64,000 nt of DNA from Flavobacterium sp. 90 (GCF_004339525.1 NZ_SMGE01000001.1:5952001-6016000); one strand, 5' to 3'; positions 43,673 to 52,719 are shown, numbered from the stretch's first letter. The notes: generated by a model not told the origin, from the letters alone. A program made the numbers and translations.

Positions 43673-46036
43673 ATGAAAGAAGAGCAACACGATAAAAATC
43701 CTGACCCACAAAAATTACCGGATCCTGAAAATCCATACAAACTTTTAGACCTGAAATTAACAAAAGTAGAAAATTGGGCGGCGGGAGTTCCTGCGGTTAT
43801 CTCTGCTTTTAGTGATCTTATCGAAGAAAAAACGCTTGTTAGAGGAACAAAAGCATTATTTAAAATGAATCAGGTTGGTGGTTTTGATTGCCCAAGTTGT
43901 GCGTGGCCTGATCCTGATGACGAAAGATCTCCACTTGGCGAATATTGTGAAAACGGTGCTAAAGCACTTGCAGAAGAAGCTACGACCAAAAAAGTTACCG
44001 CTGAGTTTTTTAAAGAAAACTCCGTTTATGATCTTGCGAAATTAGACGATTATCATATTGGTAAAATGGGACGATTAACAGATCCTATGTATCTTCCTAA
44101 AAACGCTACACATTATGAACCAATAAGTTGGGATGATGCTTTCAAAAAAATAGCAGAACATCTGAATGCTTTAGAATCTCCCAATGAAGCTGCTTTTTAT
44201 ACTTCGGGAAGAACTAGTAATGAAACGTCCTTTCTTTATCAGCTTTTTGCAAAAGAATATGGCACTAATAATATGCCCGATTGTTCGAATATGTGCCACG
44301 AAACCTCCGGATCAGCTTTAAGACCAACAATTGGCATTGGAAAAGGAACCGTAACATTAGACGATTTTTATGATACGGATGTTATTGTAATCATTGGGCA
44401 AAACCCAGGAACTAACGCGCCACGAATGTTGAGTGCTTTATCAAAAGGTAAAAAGAACGGAGCAAAAATTATTGCTATAAATCCGTTGCCGGAAGCAGGA
44501 TTAATGGGATTCCGAAATCCGCAGGAAATTAATGGTATTATTAGAAGCGGCGTTAAACTGGCTGATCTTTATTTGCCGGTTAAAATAAACGGAGATATGG
44601 CCTTGCTAAAAGCTCTTGAAATTATATTACTTGAACTAGAAAATAAAAATCCCGGAAAAGTATTTGATTACGATTTCATCAAAGAAAAAACGACTGGATA
44701 TGAAGACTTTCTGAAACAGTTTGACGATTATAATTTTGATGATCTTGTCTCATTTTCAGGAGTTTCGAAAGAAGCACTTTATGAAGCTGCCGAAATTATC
44801 GCCTTCAAAAAACGAATTATTGTTTGTTGGGGAATGGGACTTACACAGCAACCCAACGGCGTAGAAATGATCAGGGAAATTCTCAATATTTTATTGCTTA
44901 AAGGAAGTATTGGTAAACCTGGCGCTGGAGTTTGTCCTGTTCGTGGTCATAGTAATGTGCAAGGAAACAGAACGATGATGATTGACGAAAAACCAACGGA
45001 TGAGCAGCTTGATCGCCTTCAGGCGTTTTATGGTTTTAATCCGCCTAGAAGTCACGGTTATGATGTCGTGAGAGCAATAAAAGCAATGCAGGAAGAAAAA
45101 GTGAAATTACTATTTTGCATGGGAGGAAATTTTTTATCAGCAACACCAGACACGACTTATACCGCGAGTGCTTTAAGAAAACTTAATTTAACGGTTAATG
45201 TTTCTACCAAACTCAATCGCAGTCACTTGATTCACGGACAAGAAGCCTTGATATTACCTACTTTATCCCGAAGCGATATTGATATTGTCAACGGCGAAGC
45301 ACAGTTTATAACCACAGAGAATTCTATGGGCGTGGTACAATCATCAAAAGGAATGCTTAAACCAGTTTCTGATAATCTTATTAATGAAACTCAAATTGTA
45401 TGCAAAATGGCGATGGCAACTTTAGGAAGCAAATCTGTTATTGACTGGAAACGTTATCACGACAGTTATGATGCCATAAGAGATGACATCGAAAAATGTA
45501 TTCCGGGTTTTGAAAATTATAATGTAAGAGTACGCGAAAAAGCTGGTTTTTATCTCCCAAATGCCGCACGACACGGGCAATTTATTACGAAAAGATTTGG
45601 CGATCGAGCGCCATTTACTTTAACAACAATACCAAAGAATGAACTTGCGCCTGACGAATATATGATGGCAACAACACGAACGCACGATCAGTTTAATACC
45701 ACAATCTATGGTCTTGACGATCGCTATCGTGGTATAAAAAACGAACGCAGAGTAATATTCATGAATCAAAAAGATATTGATCTGGCAGGATTAAAAGCCG
45801 GTGACAAAGTCGATTTATTCAATTATGATGACGATATCGAACGAATTGCGCCGTTGTTTATAATTGTTTCCTATCAAATACCTGAGAAAAATGCCGTTAC
45901 TTATTTTCCGGAAACTAATGTTCTGGTTTCGGTTAATAATGTTGTGAAGGACAGTAATATGCCGGCATCAAAATATGTGAAGATTAAAATCAAAAAACAC
46001 GATCCAAAAATTTATGATCGTATAGGTCGATTGTAA
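43673..46036 (+). CDS. YdeP/FdhF-type molybdopterin oxidoreductase
   Basis: The 787-residue protein matches the FdhA-like, YdeP (TIGR01701) group. The N-terminal CPSCAW (C73, C76), C92 in GEYCENG, and the molybdenum-ligand region CSNMCHETSGSAL (C208) are visible. Later blocks are GQNPGTNAPRMLSAL, CPVRGHSNVQGNRTM, and a C-terminal molydopterin-dinucleotide domain (TRTHDQFNTTIYGLDDRYRG). The physiological substrate of YdeP is unclear; in E. coli it is linked to acid resistance. The adjacent FdhD supports a sulfurated molybdenum site. No electron-transfer subunit is encoded here. Confidence 0.88.
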   Translation: MKEEQHDKNPDPQKLPDPENPYKLLDLKLTKVENWAAGVPAVISAFSDLIEEKTLVRGTKALFKMNQVGGFDCPSCAWPDPDDERSPLGEYCENGAKALAEEATTKKVTAEFFKENSVYDLAKLDDYHIGKMGRLTDPMYLPKNATHYEPISWDDAFKKIAEHLNALESPNEAAFYTSGRTSNETSFLYQLFAKEYGTNNMPDCSNMCHETSGSALRPTIGIGKGTVTLDDFYDTDVIVIIGQNPGTNAPRMLSALSKGKKNGAKIIAINPLPEAGLMGFRNPQEINGIIRSGVKLADLYLPVKINGDMALLKALEIILLELENKNPGKVFDYDFIKEKTTGYEDFLKQFDDYNFDDLVSFSGVSKEALYEAAEIIAFKKRIIVCWGMGLTQQPNGVEMIREILNILLLKGSIGKPGAGVCPVRGHSNVQGNRTMMIDEKPTDEQLDRLQAFYGFNPPRSHGYDVVRAIKAMQEEKVKLLFCMGGNFLSATPDTTYTASALRKLNLTVNVSTKLNRSHLIHGQEALILPTLSRSDIDIVNGEAQFITTENSMGVVQSSKGMLKPVSDNLINETQIVCKMAMATLGSKSVIDWKRYHDSYDAIRDDIEKCIPGFENYNVRVREKAGFYLPNAARHGQFITKRFGDRAPFTLTTIPKNELAPDEYMMATTRTHDQFNTTIYGLDDRYRGIKNERRVIFMNQKDIDLAGLKAGDKVDLFNYDDDIERIAPLFIIVSYQIPEKNAVTYFPETNVLVSVNNVVKDSNMPASKYVKIKIKKHDPKIYDRIGRL

Positions 46037-46093
46037 TTGGATTATGCTGGTGTAGTCCCTACGGGACAAACATTGGGTACCTAATAATTATTC

Positions 46094-46174
46094 TACCAAT
46101 ATTTAATCTCTCCGAGATATATTTTTACACGTAACTATGTGGTACAATACTTCTTTAGGAGTTAAATATTGGTA
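46094..46174. repeat. Palindromic element with TACCAATATTTAA arms
   Basis: The 13-bp arms are perfect inverted repeats. The core CTACCAATATTTA is shared with the outer arms of the repeats at 36881-37101 and 37231-37451, so these may be related. Confidence 0.55.
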
Positions 46175-46222
46175 TCAAAAAAAACAAAAACGCAAAAAAA
46201 ATATCTAGTGTATCCACAATAT

Positions 46223-46322
46223 TGTCATTTCGACGGAGGAGAAATCTTCGTGAGAAGCTCGACAAAGATTGGATTCTCGTTGAGGAGTTACTTGCGAAGA
46301 TTTCTCCTCCGTCGAAATGACA
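46223..46322. repeat. Palindromic ~100 bp intergenic repeat, copy 3 of 3
   Basis: Same element as 5599-5698 and 40757-40858 but with the core in the inverted orientation (CGTGAGAAGCTCGACAAAGA ... GAGGAGTTACTTGCGAAG). Confidence 0.85.
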
Positions 46323-46340
46323 AAAACTTAGCGACTTAGC

Positions 46341-46358
46341 TCCCGATAGCTATCGGGA
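46341..46358. repeat. 18-bp perfect palindrome TCCCGATAGCTATCGGGA
   Basis: A self-complementary sequence 28 bp beyond the DyP peroxidase stop. I recall it as a frequent palindrome in Flavobacterium intergenic DNA. It may also act as a terminator stem. Confidence 0.55.
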
Positions 46359-46386
46359 TTGCTAGATTCATTTACAACAAAAACTC

Positions 46387-47322
46387 TCATTCCGCTGAAT
46401 AATCATCTAATAAATCAAATGTTGGAACAAAAAACAACGTTCCGGTTTGTGCTGTGCTAAAATCTAATATTCGATCATAATTTCCTGGAGGATTTCCTAA
46501 GAACATATTTTCAAGCATCTTCTTTGTGGTGCTGAATTTACTGGAATAAGCAATAAAATAAGTTCCAACTTCTCCTTTTGAGGGATTTCCGAAAGGCATA
46601 TTATCACGCACAATTTTCAAATCCTCGCCATTTTCGTCTGTTATGGCGGTAAGTGCGCTATGCGAATTTGTTGGTTTTACGTCATCAGCCATTTCGATAT
46701 CATTCATTTTAGATCTTCCAATCACTTTTTCCTGATCTTCTGTGGATAGATTTTCCCAGTTTTTCATGTTGTGAAAATACTTCTGAACAAACAAATAACT
46801 TCCACCTTTATAGGCAGAATCTTCCTCTCCTACTACGCCAAAAAAATCTCTTTCTTCACCTATCGGATTTTCGGTACCATCGACAAAACCAATAATTGAA
46901 CGACCGTCCCAATATCTGAAACCATGAACTTCTTCCAGACATTCTGCTACCGATTCCAATACATTTGAAATTGCCATTGCCATATCAAAACAAATCGCCG
47001 CATTTTGGGCTCTTAAATGAAAATGAAGATCGCCAGCTGTTGAAATTGCAGCATGTTTTGCGCCTTCAATTGGTTCAAAATTTACTAATTCCTTAGGCAA
47101 AGGCGTTGGCAATCCAAGTTTTATCCAGGCATCATGTCCAATTCCCATGACACAACTGGTTCTTCCGTCGGGAATTCTAATCGTATAAGAATTGTTTAAA
47201 TTACTGACCAATGCACAAATTTTCTCAAATGCAGGCTTTATATCTGCCTCATTTTTAAATTTCCAAACCATAAAAATGGTATTATTATTTGGATAGTCAG
47301 TGACGCTTTGCGGATGATTCAT
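46387..47322 (-). CDS. Dyp-type heme peroxidase
   Basis: The 311-residue peroxidase carries the GxxDG motif (IIGFVDGTENP), with the distal Asp, and the conserved KGGSYLFVQKYFHNM block with the proximal heme ligand region downstream. RDNMPFGNPSKGEVGTYFIAY contains the distal Arg area. Length fits the YfeX/P-class type. The ATG at 47322 is chosen. A longer frame to 47391 exists, but a -7 box (47350-47357) lies inside it, which argues against that start. Cytoplasmic and monocistronic. DyP enzymes oxidise dyes and porphyrin-like substrates with H2O2; the natural substrate is unknown. Confidence 0.9.
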   Translation of the reverse strand: MNHPQSVTDYPNNNTIFMVWKFKNEADIKPAFEKICALVSNLNNSYTIRIPDGRTSCVMGIGHDAWIKLGLPTPLPKELVNFEPIEGAKHAAISTAGDLHFHLRAQNAAICFDMAMAISNVLESVAECLEEVHGFRYWDGRSIIGFVDGTENPIGEERDFFGVVGEEDSAYKGGSYLFVQKYFHNMKNWENLSTEDQEKVIGRSKMNDIEMADDVKPTNSHSALTAITDENGEDLKIVRDNMPFGNPSKGEVGTYFIAYSSKFSTTKKMLENMFLGNPPGNYDRILDFSTAQTGTLFFVPTFDLLDDYSAE

Positions 47323-47349
47323 ACTGGGATTTAATTGGTTATTTTCGAT

Positions 47350-47357
47350 CAAATTTA
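47350..47357 (-). promoter_or_regulatory. Candidate -7 box of the DyP peroxidase gene
   Basis: The minus strand reads TAAATTTG, exact, 28 bp before the chosen ATG (47322). A good -33 is not visible. It helps reject the longer start at 47391. Confidence 0.45.
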
Positions 47358-47513
47358 AAAATAAAATTCTAAAGAAAGAATTACTATTCACTAAATAGAA
47401 AGAGTCTTAAAAGTTTACATTATCATAAAACAAACTTCACTTAACAACTCAATAAAAACAAATTAAGTTTTATAATATTACCTTATTCAATTCGTTTTTT
47501 AAACTAGAATTAA

Positions 47514-47759
47514 ATGGAAACTAAAATCTTTCTCTATTGGCTAATTCTATTTGGAATTTCCTTTGTAATTACCAAAATAGATTACCAATTCAACACTTCA
47601 ATTGTTTACTTCAAATACTTCAGAAGTTGGTCTGCTAATGCCTTTTATTTTGTAAAAATTACGGGAATTTCCATGATTTCTGCCTGGCTATTTTTTCAAA
47701 TAATTCATCTAATATTCAAAGACCATTTCATGTTTTTTAGTGAAATTCTAAATCCCTAA
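47514..47759 (+). CDS. Small two-helix membrane protein, unknown
   Basis: The 81-residue ORF starts METKIFLYWLILFG and has two hydrophobic segments (about 5-21 and 45-68) around a basic/aromatic loop (YFKYFRSWSANAFY). I do not recognise the family. A terminator-like hairpin directly after the stop supports a real gene. It is divergent from the DyP gene. Confidence 0.5.
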   Translation: METKIFLYWLILFGISFVITKIDYQFNTSIVYFKYFRSWSANAFYFVKITGISMISAWLFFQIIHLIFKDHFMFFSEILNP

Positions 47760-47770
47760 AAAATAAAAAA

Positions 47771-47798
47771 AAGCGCTAAATCTTTCAATTTAGCACTT
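47771..47798 (+). terminator. Terminator after the 47514 gene
   Basis: Arms AAGCGCTAAAT / ATTTAGCACTT, 11 bp with one G-U pair, followed by TC-rich sequence, 11 bp after the stop. Confidence 0.55.
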
Positions 47799-48232
47799 TC
47801 TTCATTAACCAATTACGTGTATTTATAAAAAAAATTAAACACACAGAAACATAGCTTTTATGTGTAAAAGTGAAGGCTTAAAGAAATACATTTCTTTCAC
47901 ATAGCTAATCCCGAAGCGCCGGATATCTTTAGATAAGTGAAACGCTATTTTTAAGTTTATCCTAATGCTTCGGCACTCTGTTTCTATGTTTTTAAAAATA
48001 TTTAGCAATTTCAAAAATTAAATCAAGGCTGTTTAAGTTTTTTCTGAAACAAAAAAAGTGTTCAAATTACATTTTAAGAAATCGATTGCGCGATAAGAAA
48101 CAGGAATAAAAACCTTTCTAAAAATCCTTCATAACTCGGTATTTTTATATGTTTAACAATTTTTTAATACTATAAAGCAGGTGTATAGACAAATAAATCT
48201 AGGATTCCTTCTACTACATTTCTATCTTTGCA
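47799..48232. other. Intergenic DNA upstream of the fabH promoter
   Basis: It contains the repeat at 47841-47989. The remainder up to the -7 box at 48233 shows no gene. Confidence 0.45.
47841..47989. repeat. Palindromic repeat with AGAAACATAG-type arms
   Basis: Arms 47841-47854 (ACACAGAAACATAG) and 47976-47989 are inverted and match at 12 of 14 positions. The interior (AAGCGCCGGAT...TAATGCTTCGG) resembles the left part of the element at 27306-27600. Confidence 0.55.
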
Positions 48233-48240
48233 CCAAAAAA
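48233..48240 (+). promoter_or_regulatory. Candidate -7 box upstream of fabH
   Basis: TATCTTTG, exact TAnnTTTG, about 240 bp before fabH. The -33 region is weak. The implied leader contains a 49-codon ORF. Confidence 0.4.
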
Positions 48241-48343
48241 ATAAGGTTCATTTTATGAGTTATTTTTTTTGTTTCCGGTAAAATCGTTTTGATTTTTACT
48301 TCGAAATAATCCTCTCACTGTCCTGATTAAAAATAACTATAAG

Positions 48344-48493
48344 AATGACTTTGATTAGAGAAATACGAAAAACTTCTCTTTACTTCACAGTTTCTTTATC
48401 TGACTTTGAGAAATCCTCTAAGCAAAATGCTGCTCAGAGAATCAAAATAAAAAAAAACACAATAGAGAAACAATACATAAATGAATACACTTA
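48344..48493 (+). CDS. Possible 49-residue ORF overlapping the fabH start
   Basis: The ORF opens MTLIREIRKTSLYFTVSLSD, is rich in Lys/Ile and ends TAA 13 bases inside fabH. The overlap would allow translational coupling. I recognise no family and codon use is not decisive. It may be a chance frame. Confidence 0.25.
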
Positions 48494-49464
48494 ACGCTTC
48501 CATTATTGCTATTGGGGGATATGTACCTGAAACGGTTTTAAGCAATACTGATTTAGAAAAAATGGTAGATACCTCAGATGAGTGGATTACTTCACGCACA
48601 GGTATAAAAGAAAGAAGAATACTTGACGATCCTGCTTTGGCAACTTCAGATATGGCTTCTTTTGCAGTTAAAGATTTAATTGAAAACTACGCAATAGATC
48701 CACTTGATATTGATTGTCTAATTTTGGCAACCTCTACACCAGATCGTATTTTAACTCCTGCAGCCAGTTTGGTATGCGAAAAAGCGGGCTTGAAAAATGC
48801 CTGGGGATTTGACCTTAACTCTGCTTGCAGCGGATTCTTGTACGCACTTTCAGTTGGAGCAAGTTTTGTTGAAAGTGGCAGATATAAAAATGTTATCGTT
48901 ATTGGCGCTGACAAAATGAGTTCTATCGTAAATTATGAAGACAGAAATAGCTGTATTCTTTTTGGTGACGGTGCGGGAGCTGTACTTTTACAACCAAATA
49001 CTGAAGGACGAGGAATACAACAAAACATCTTTAGAACTGACGGAACCGGAGCTGAATATCTTACGGTTCGTGCCGGAGGTTCTCTACTTTCGACTTCTGA
49101 AGAAACGATTCATAATAAACAGCATTTTGTACAACAAGAAGGTAGAACTGTCTTCAAGCAAGCTGTAAAAAACATGAGTGGAACTTCTAAGGAATTAATG
49201 GAAAAAGCTTCCTTAACTCCTGAAATGGTTGACTGGGTGATTCCACATCAGGCAAACCTTAGAATTATTCAGGCTGTAAGTGAAGATATTGGTATTGGTA
49301 TTGAAAAGTTCAAAATAAACATTCAGAAATACGGAAATACTACCGCAGCAACGATTCCTTTATGTCTTTGGGATTTTAAAAATGATTTCAAAAAAGGTGA
49401 TAATATCATCGTAACCGCTTTTGGTGCTGGATTCTCTTGGGGAAGTATGTACATAAAATGGTAA
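48481..49464 (+). CDS. fabH: 3-oxoacyl-ACP synthase III (KAS III, FabH family)
   Basis: The 327-residue ketosynthase condenses an acyl-CoA with malonyl-ACP. The catalytic triad is visible: C116 in DLNSACSGFLYAL, His in VIPHQANLRI, and Asn in YGNTTAATIP. The C-terminal FGAGFSWGSMYIKW closes the thiolase fold. No plsX, rpmF or other fab genes are adjacent, so this may be a second copy or have a specialised role. It is monocistronic and followed by a terminator. Confidence 0.93.
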   Translation: MNTLNASIIAIGGYVPETVLSNTDLEKMVDTSDEWITSRTGIKERRILDDPALATSDMASFAVKDLIENYAIDPLDIDCLILATSTPDRILTPAASLVCEKAGLKNAWGFDLNSACSGFLYALSVGASFVESGRYKNVIVIGADKMSSIVNYEDRNSCILFGDGAGAVLLQPNTEGRGIQQNIFRTDGTGAEYLTVRAGGSLLSTSEETIHNKQHFVQQEGRTVFKQAVKNMSGTSKELMEKASLTPEMVDWVIPHQANLRIIQAVSEDIGIGIEKFKINIQKYGNTTAATIPLCLWDFKNDFKKGDNIIVTAFGAGFSWGSMYIKW

Positions 49465-49505
49465 TTTAAAATAGAGCTTAATATTTAGGTTTTATCTTTT
49501 AAATA

Positions 49506-49545
49506 AAAAAACACTCAATACAAATTTGTGCATTGAGTGTTTTTT
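49506..49545 (+). terminator. Terminator of fabH
   Basis: A perfect 14-bp inverted repeat (AAAAAACACTCAAT and complement) with T-run, 42 bp after the stop. Confidence 0.9.
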
Positions 49546-49580
49546 TATGGAATAATCTCAAATCATATTTACTTTTATTT

Positions 49581-49613
49581 TTTGCAGGCACTATTAAAAT
49601 AACTCTATATTTG
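49581..49613 (+). promoter_or_regulatory. Near-consensus promoter of the 49.7-51.6 kb cluster
   Basis: TTTG (49581-49584), 21-bp spacer, TATATTTG (49606-49613). Both boxes are exact. Transcription should start near 49620, about 70 nt before the first gene. Confidence 0.72.
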
Positions 49614-49691
49614 AAATAGTTAAGCTGATAAAATCTAAGAAACTAAAATAATTTAGAATACAGAAATTCATGCTTTTTTATAATCGATTTG

Positions 49692-50282
49692 ATGGAAAAA
49701 ATAACGGTTTTAGCTCATAAAATATATGCATCACAGCCTTTACTGAAAGGATTTCAAGATAGTTTAGAAAATAAACTTCATGTTTTATCTAATACTGAAA
49801 AGATTGATCTCTTAGTTTATTGTTTTAAAAACTATGACAAAGGATTTAATATTTCTTTAATTCTTTCTTGTCCAGATATATGGAAAAATTTTATTCTAAA
49901 AGACTGGGCTTTATTAATATCAAAAATGTTCCCTCGTAAAGAGTTTGATAAACATTCTTTTAAAGATATAAATTCAGTATCTTACTGCGATATTTTAATA
50001 CTAAACGGAATTATTGGTATTAATCCTTTTAGGTATATTTTCGATAATGAACAATTTACTATTGAAGAAAAAAAACTCCTTTTTGATTTTTTCAAACATC
50101 GTGGAGAATATACTTTTTACATCAACGAAAGAGAACTTATCGAAGATATTGTACACTTTTATGATTTAGAAGTTTTTCAGGAAATTGTAATAATGAAGGA
50201 AAAGCTACTTTTAGAAGGTTTAACTCCTACTGTAAAATATCAGGAAATTATGAAGCAATATTCTTTTCTTGAAATTTTATAA
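49692..50282 (+). CDS. Unknown protein, first gene of a three-gene cluster
   Basis: The 196-residue product starts MEKITVLAHKIYASQ; an in-frame TTG directly before the ATG is ignored. It is cytoplasmic-looking, helical and rich in Phe/Ile/Lys, with no signal or TM. Notable segments are KDWALLISKMFPRKEFDKHSF and LLFDFFKHRGEYTFYINERE. I do not recognise the family. A strong promoter precedes it, and the next gene begins 20 bp after the stop. Confidence 0.65.
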   Translation: MEKITVLAHKIYASQPLLKGFQDSLENKLHVLSNTEKIDLLVYCFKNYDKGFNISLILSCPDIWKNFILKDWALLISKMFPRKEFDKHSFKDINSVSYCDILILNGIIGINPFRYIFDNEQFTIEEKKLLFDFFKHRGEYTFYINERELIEDIVHFYDLEVFQEIVIMKEKLLLEGLTPTVKYQEIMKQYSFLEIL

Positions 50283-50302
50283 AAAAAATAAAACAATTAT
50301 AA

Positions 50303-50818
50303 ATGAGACTAATAGACAAATTTTATTGTATTCAATCTGAAAGATATGGCGACGGATCTACAAAGATTATTGCCGAAGAAATTGTTTCTGTAAAACAAGA
50401 ATTAAAACGTCCGATGATTAGCCTTATTGGCAAAGGTGATGGTATTACATCTCATAAAAACAGACGTTTTTTTAGAAAAACGTTGTCTGCAAATCCTAAT
50501 TCATATGAATCTTTTAGCGAAAAAGAATTATTATTTCTTTCGGAGATCTATAAATTTGATGTTGCCGAACATGATATCTATAAAGGCTATTTTTCGAGTG
50601 TTTTAAAAATACATCCACTTTATCAAAGTCCGGCAGATCTAATTTTTATTGAAGAGGACGAAAAAAAGTATTTAAGAATCGAATTTCATCGCTGGGAACT
50701 CGAAAACCAACCAAGATCTGCAGGTGAAGATTCGCTTGGCGAAAATATTACGTACGTTTTAGGTTTTTGGGAAAATCCTTTGTTAACGGATGAAATAATC
50801 GCAAAGATTAAAAAATAG
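50303..50818 (+). CDS. Unknown protein, second gene of the cluster
   Basis: The 171-residue product starts MRLIDKFYCIQSERYGDGST. It has no signal peptide or membrane segment and mixed alpha/beta character with two conserved-looking blocks, PMISLIGKGDGITSHKNRRF and RIEFHRWELENQ. I do not recognise it. The 20-bp gap to the preceding gene suggests one transcript. Confidence 0.6.
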   Translation: MRLIDKFYCIQSERYGDGSTKIIAEEIVSVKQELKRPMISLIGKGDGITSHKNRRFFRKTLSANPNSYESFSEKELLFLSEIYKFDVAEHDIYKGYFSSVLKIHPLYQSPADLIFIEEDEKKYLRIEFHRWELENQPRSAGEDSLGENITYVLGFWENPLLTDEIIAKIKK

Positions 50819-50940
50819 ATTTTCCGCATGTTTACTGGCTTTATTGAGATTTTTTTTAAATCAAAACTGTCCGTAAAGCTAAGATCTTCAATTCTTAAGT
50901 TATAAAATTTATAATCACAAAAGTTTTATGATATAAATAA

Positions 50941-51639
50941 ATGATACAATCAAAACAAATTGAACGTTTAAGTTTAATCAAAAATCTAAACAACAGAGTA
51001 CAACTAAAATATCTTGGTTGGGAAGAACCAAGTGCTGGACAAATGATTGTTTATCATTCTGTTTTGATTGATGACCTTGACAGAACAAATGAGCTTTTTG
51101 GGAAAAATAGGATTCAATCTTTTATAGATGAAAAGATTGAAATTGAACATCCAACTAAAAATTTTGCGTTTCTTCCGAGTCTTGGTTCTTTTTTAATAAA
51201 CATTTCTACTTATCATAAAACAAATTTAGATACTTATCACAGAGTTGATAAATCTATGGTTGTGGATTCGTTAGTTGGAAGTTTTTTTTATCCTGATCAT
51301 CATTTAACGATCAATAAAAGAAGTTTGGTCGTAACTGATTTGGCAACTTTAGAAAAGAAAAGAATAAAATTTAATGAAGATGTTGATATCGAATGGGCAT
51401 ATTTTATTAATCCAACACAGATTCAAATTATTCAGGCATTTTCTAATCTTTCTTTTATTTATGATTTGAAGGAAGAAAAAATTATAGACAAAAGAGATGT
51501 TGTAAACAATAGTCTATATCCTGATATTTTCAGATGGATTTACAGAGGTCAAAAATATAATTCAAACCAAATAGAAATGGAATTGATTCAAAAAAATGAA
51601 GATGGTTTGGTTTCAAGTAAGTATTTCGAAATTATGTAA
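50941..51639 (+). CDS. Unknown protein, third gene of the cluster
   Basis: The 232-residue product starts MIQSKQIERLSLIKNLNNR and appears beta-rich (SLIDDLDRTNELFG region, then LTINKRSLVVTDLATLEKKR, SFIYDLKEEKIIDKRD). No signal or TM. The family is not recognised. It follows the second gene after 122 bp with no terminator between, so it may be cotranscribed. Such small orphan proteins are sometimes immunity proteins, but no toxin gene lies here, so no function is assigned. Confidence 0.6.
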   Translation: MIQSKQIERLSLIKNLNNRVQLKYLGWEEPSAGQMIVYHSVLIDDLDRTNELFGKNRIQSFIDEKIEIEHPTKNFAFLPSLGSFLINISTYHKTNLDTYHRVDKSMVVDSLVGSFFYPDHHLTINKRSLVVTDLATLEKKRIKFNEDVDIEWAYFINPTQIQIIQAFSNLSFIYDLKEEKIIDKRDVVNNSLYPDIFRWIYRGQKYNSNQIEMELIQKNEDGLVSSKYFEIM

Positions 51640-51646
51640 ATAAAAA

Positions 51647-51678
51647 ACATCTGACATAAATATTTATATGCCAGATGT
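51647..51678 (+). terminator. Hairpin after the unknown cluster
   Basis: Arms ACATCTGACATA / TATGCCAGATGT (12 bp, one G-U pair), 8 bp after the stop of the third gene. Confidence 0.55.
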
Positions 51679-51779
51679 AATTACAAATCAACGTACAATT
51701 AAACCTTTTATTTAACCTTTTTTGTGTGTAAAGTATTTAAACATATTAAGTATGTTTTTATACTGTATCTAATAAATCT

Positions 51780-51829
51780 CTCGCAAAGTCGCCAAGTTTA
51801 TAATCTCTTTGCGACTTTGCGAGATTTTT
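51780..51829. terminator. Bidirectional terminator, CTCGCAAAGTCGC type
   Basis: A perfect 13-bp inverted repeat (51780-51792 / 51811-51823) followed by TTTTTT. The sequence CTCGCAAAG-CGC is related to the arms near 5560 and 60668. It separates convergent genes. Confidence 0.7.
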
Positions 51830-51868
51830 TTAAATCATATATTGTAAAAAAACTTAACTAAGAGACTC

Positions 51869-52714
51869 TTATTTAACCAAGTATGCTACTTTATCGGCTT
51901 CGCAAAGTCTGAAATAACCGAAAGCAAAATTATTTGAATCAATAGTATTTACGATGTTACCTCTGATGTTTCCCGGAGGAATTGAAAATGGACTTCCGCC
52001 ATATATTTCTAAAATTAGGTTCATATAATTATAGAAGTTTTTAGAAATACCGCGATGTGTAATATTAATCGTTTTTCCGGGCTGTATTTTGTCATCGGCA
52101 TTTGTGAATCGATTATTTATTTCATTTCCATTATAAAATTCATCGTCTGTAAGTAAATATTCCGGATATATTAGGAAATCAACTTTATAATCTGTCAGAT
52201 AATAATTGACCTGATCAACCGGATCTTTAAAATAATATACCACTTCGATTGACTCTTTTCCTTGTCCATCTTTATGGATTTCCTGCTCTACTCTGTCAAT
52301 TGGTGTAACAGATGTCAGCTTTTCGGTCGCTTTAAAACTTTGTCCTTCTGCGGTTACAGAAAGTGTATAATCCATATTTAGAACCGGAACAAAATTATTA
52401 CATACATAAGAACCCGGTTCAGTCTCATTGAAAGTAAAAACATCTCCATTACTGTTTTGAACTTTTACTTGTGCTCCTGAAACCTTTGGCGTGGTATTGT
52501 TGTAATATGGTGCAGTTTTACTGATTTTAATAACCTGTACATTTCCCGTCGTTCCTTTTTGCCAGATAATTTCTGCATCGACAACTAGTCTTGTTTCGCC
52601 GGTTTCTAAATCAAGTTTTACAACATCTTCACAAGATGAAAAAAACATCACAGAAAGAAGGCTTAAAAAAAACAGCGCTTTACTTTTAAAATTATACTTT
52701 CTAATCCTTTGCAT
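51869..52714 (-). CDS. DUF4249 lipoprotein, partner of TonB receptor
   Basis: The 281-residue outer-membrane lipoprotein has a signal ending VMFFSSC (Cys28). It follows the pattern of DUF4249 proteins: an N-terminal VVDAEIIWQKG strand, an Ig-like region with NGDVFTF..PGSYVCN, then PVDQVNYYLTDYKV and the C-terminal FAFGYFRLCEADKVAYLV. DUF4249 genes regularly follow FecR-regulated TonB receptors, as here (5 bp after it). It may cap or assist the receptor in substrate capture; the substrate is unknown. Confidence 0.85.
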   Translation of the reverse strand: MQRIRKYNFKSKALFFLSLLSVMFFSSCEDVVKLDLETGETRLVVDAEIIWQKGTTGNVQVIKISKTAPYYNNTTPKVSGAQVKVQNSNGDVFTFNETEPGSYVCNNFVPVLNMDYTLSVTAEGQSFKATEKLTSVTPIDRVEQEIHKDGQGKESIEVVYYFKDPVDQVNYYLTDYKVDFLIYPEYLLTDDEFYNGNEINNRFTNADDKIQPGKTINITHRGISKNFYNYMNLILEIYGGSPFSIPPGNIRGNIVNTIDSNNFAFGYFRLCEADKVAYLVK

Positions 52715-52719
52715 ATTTA

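Larger units (their letters stand above)
46037..46386. other. Intergenic repeat cluster between convergent genes
   Basis: It contains a GTCCC-TAC-GGGAC hairpin (about 46053-46065), an element with arms TACCAATATTTAA (46094-46106) and complement (46162-46174), a ~100 bp palindromic repeat, and an 18-bp palindrome. No gene is seen. Confidence 0.6.

Noticed and set aside
46387..47391. Longer DyP peroxidase start at 47391
   Set aside because: An exact -7 box at 47350-47357 lies inside the extension, and the added residues are atypical; the ATG at 47322 is used.
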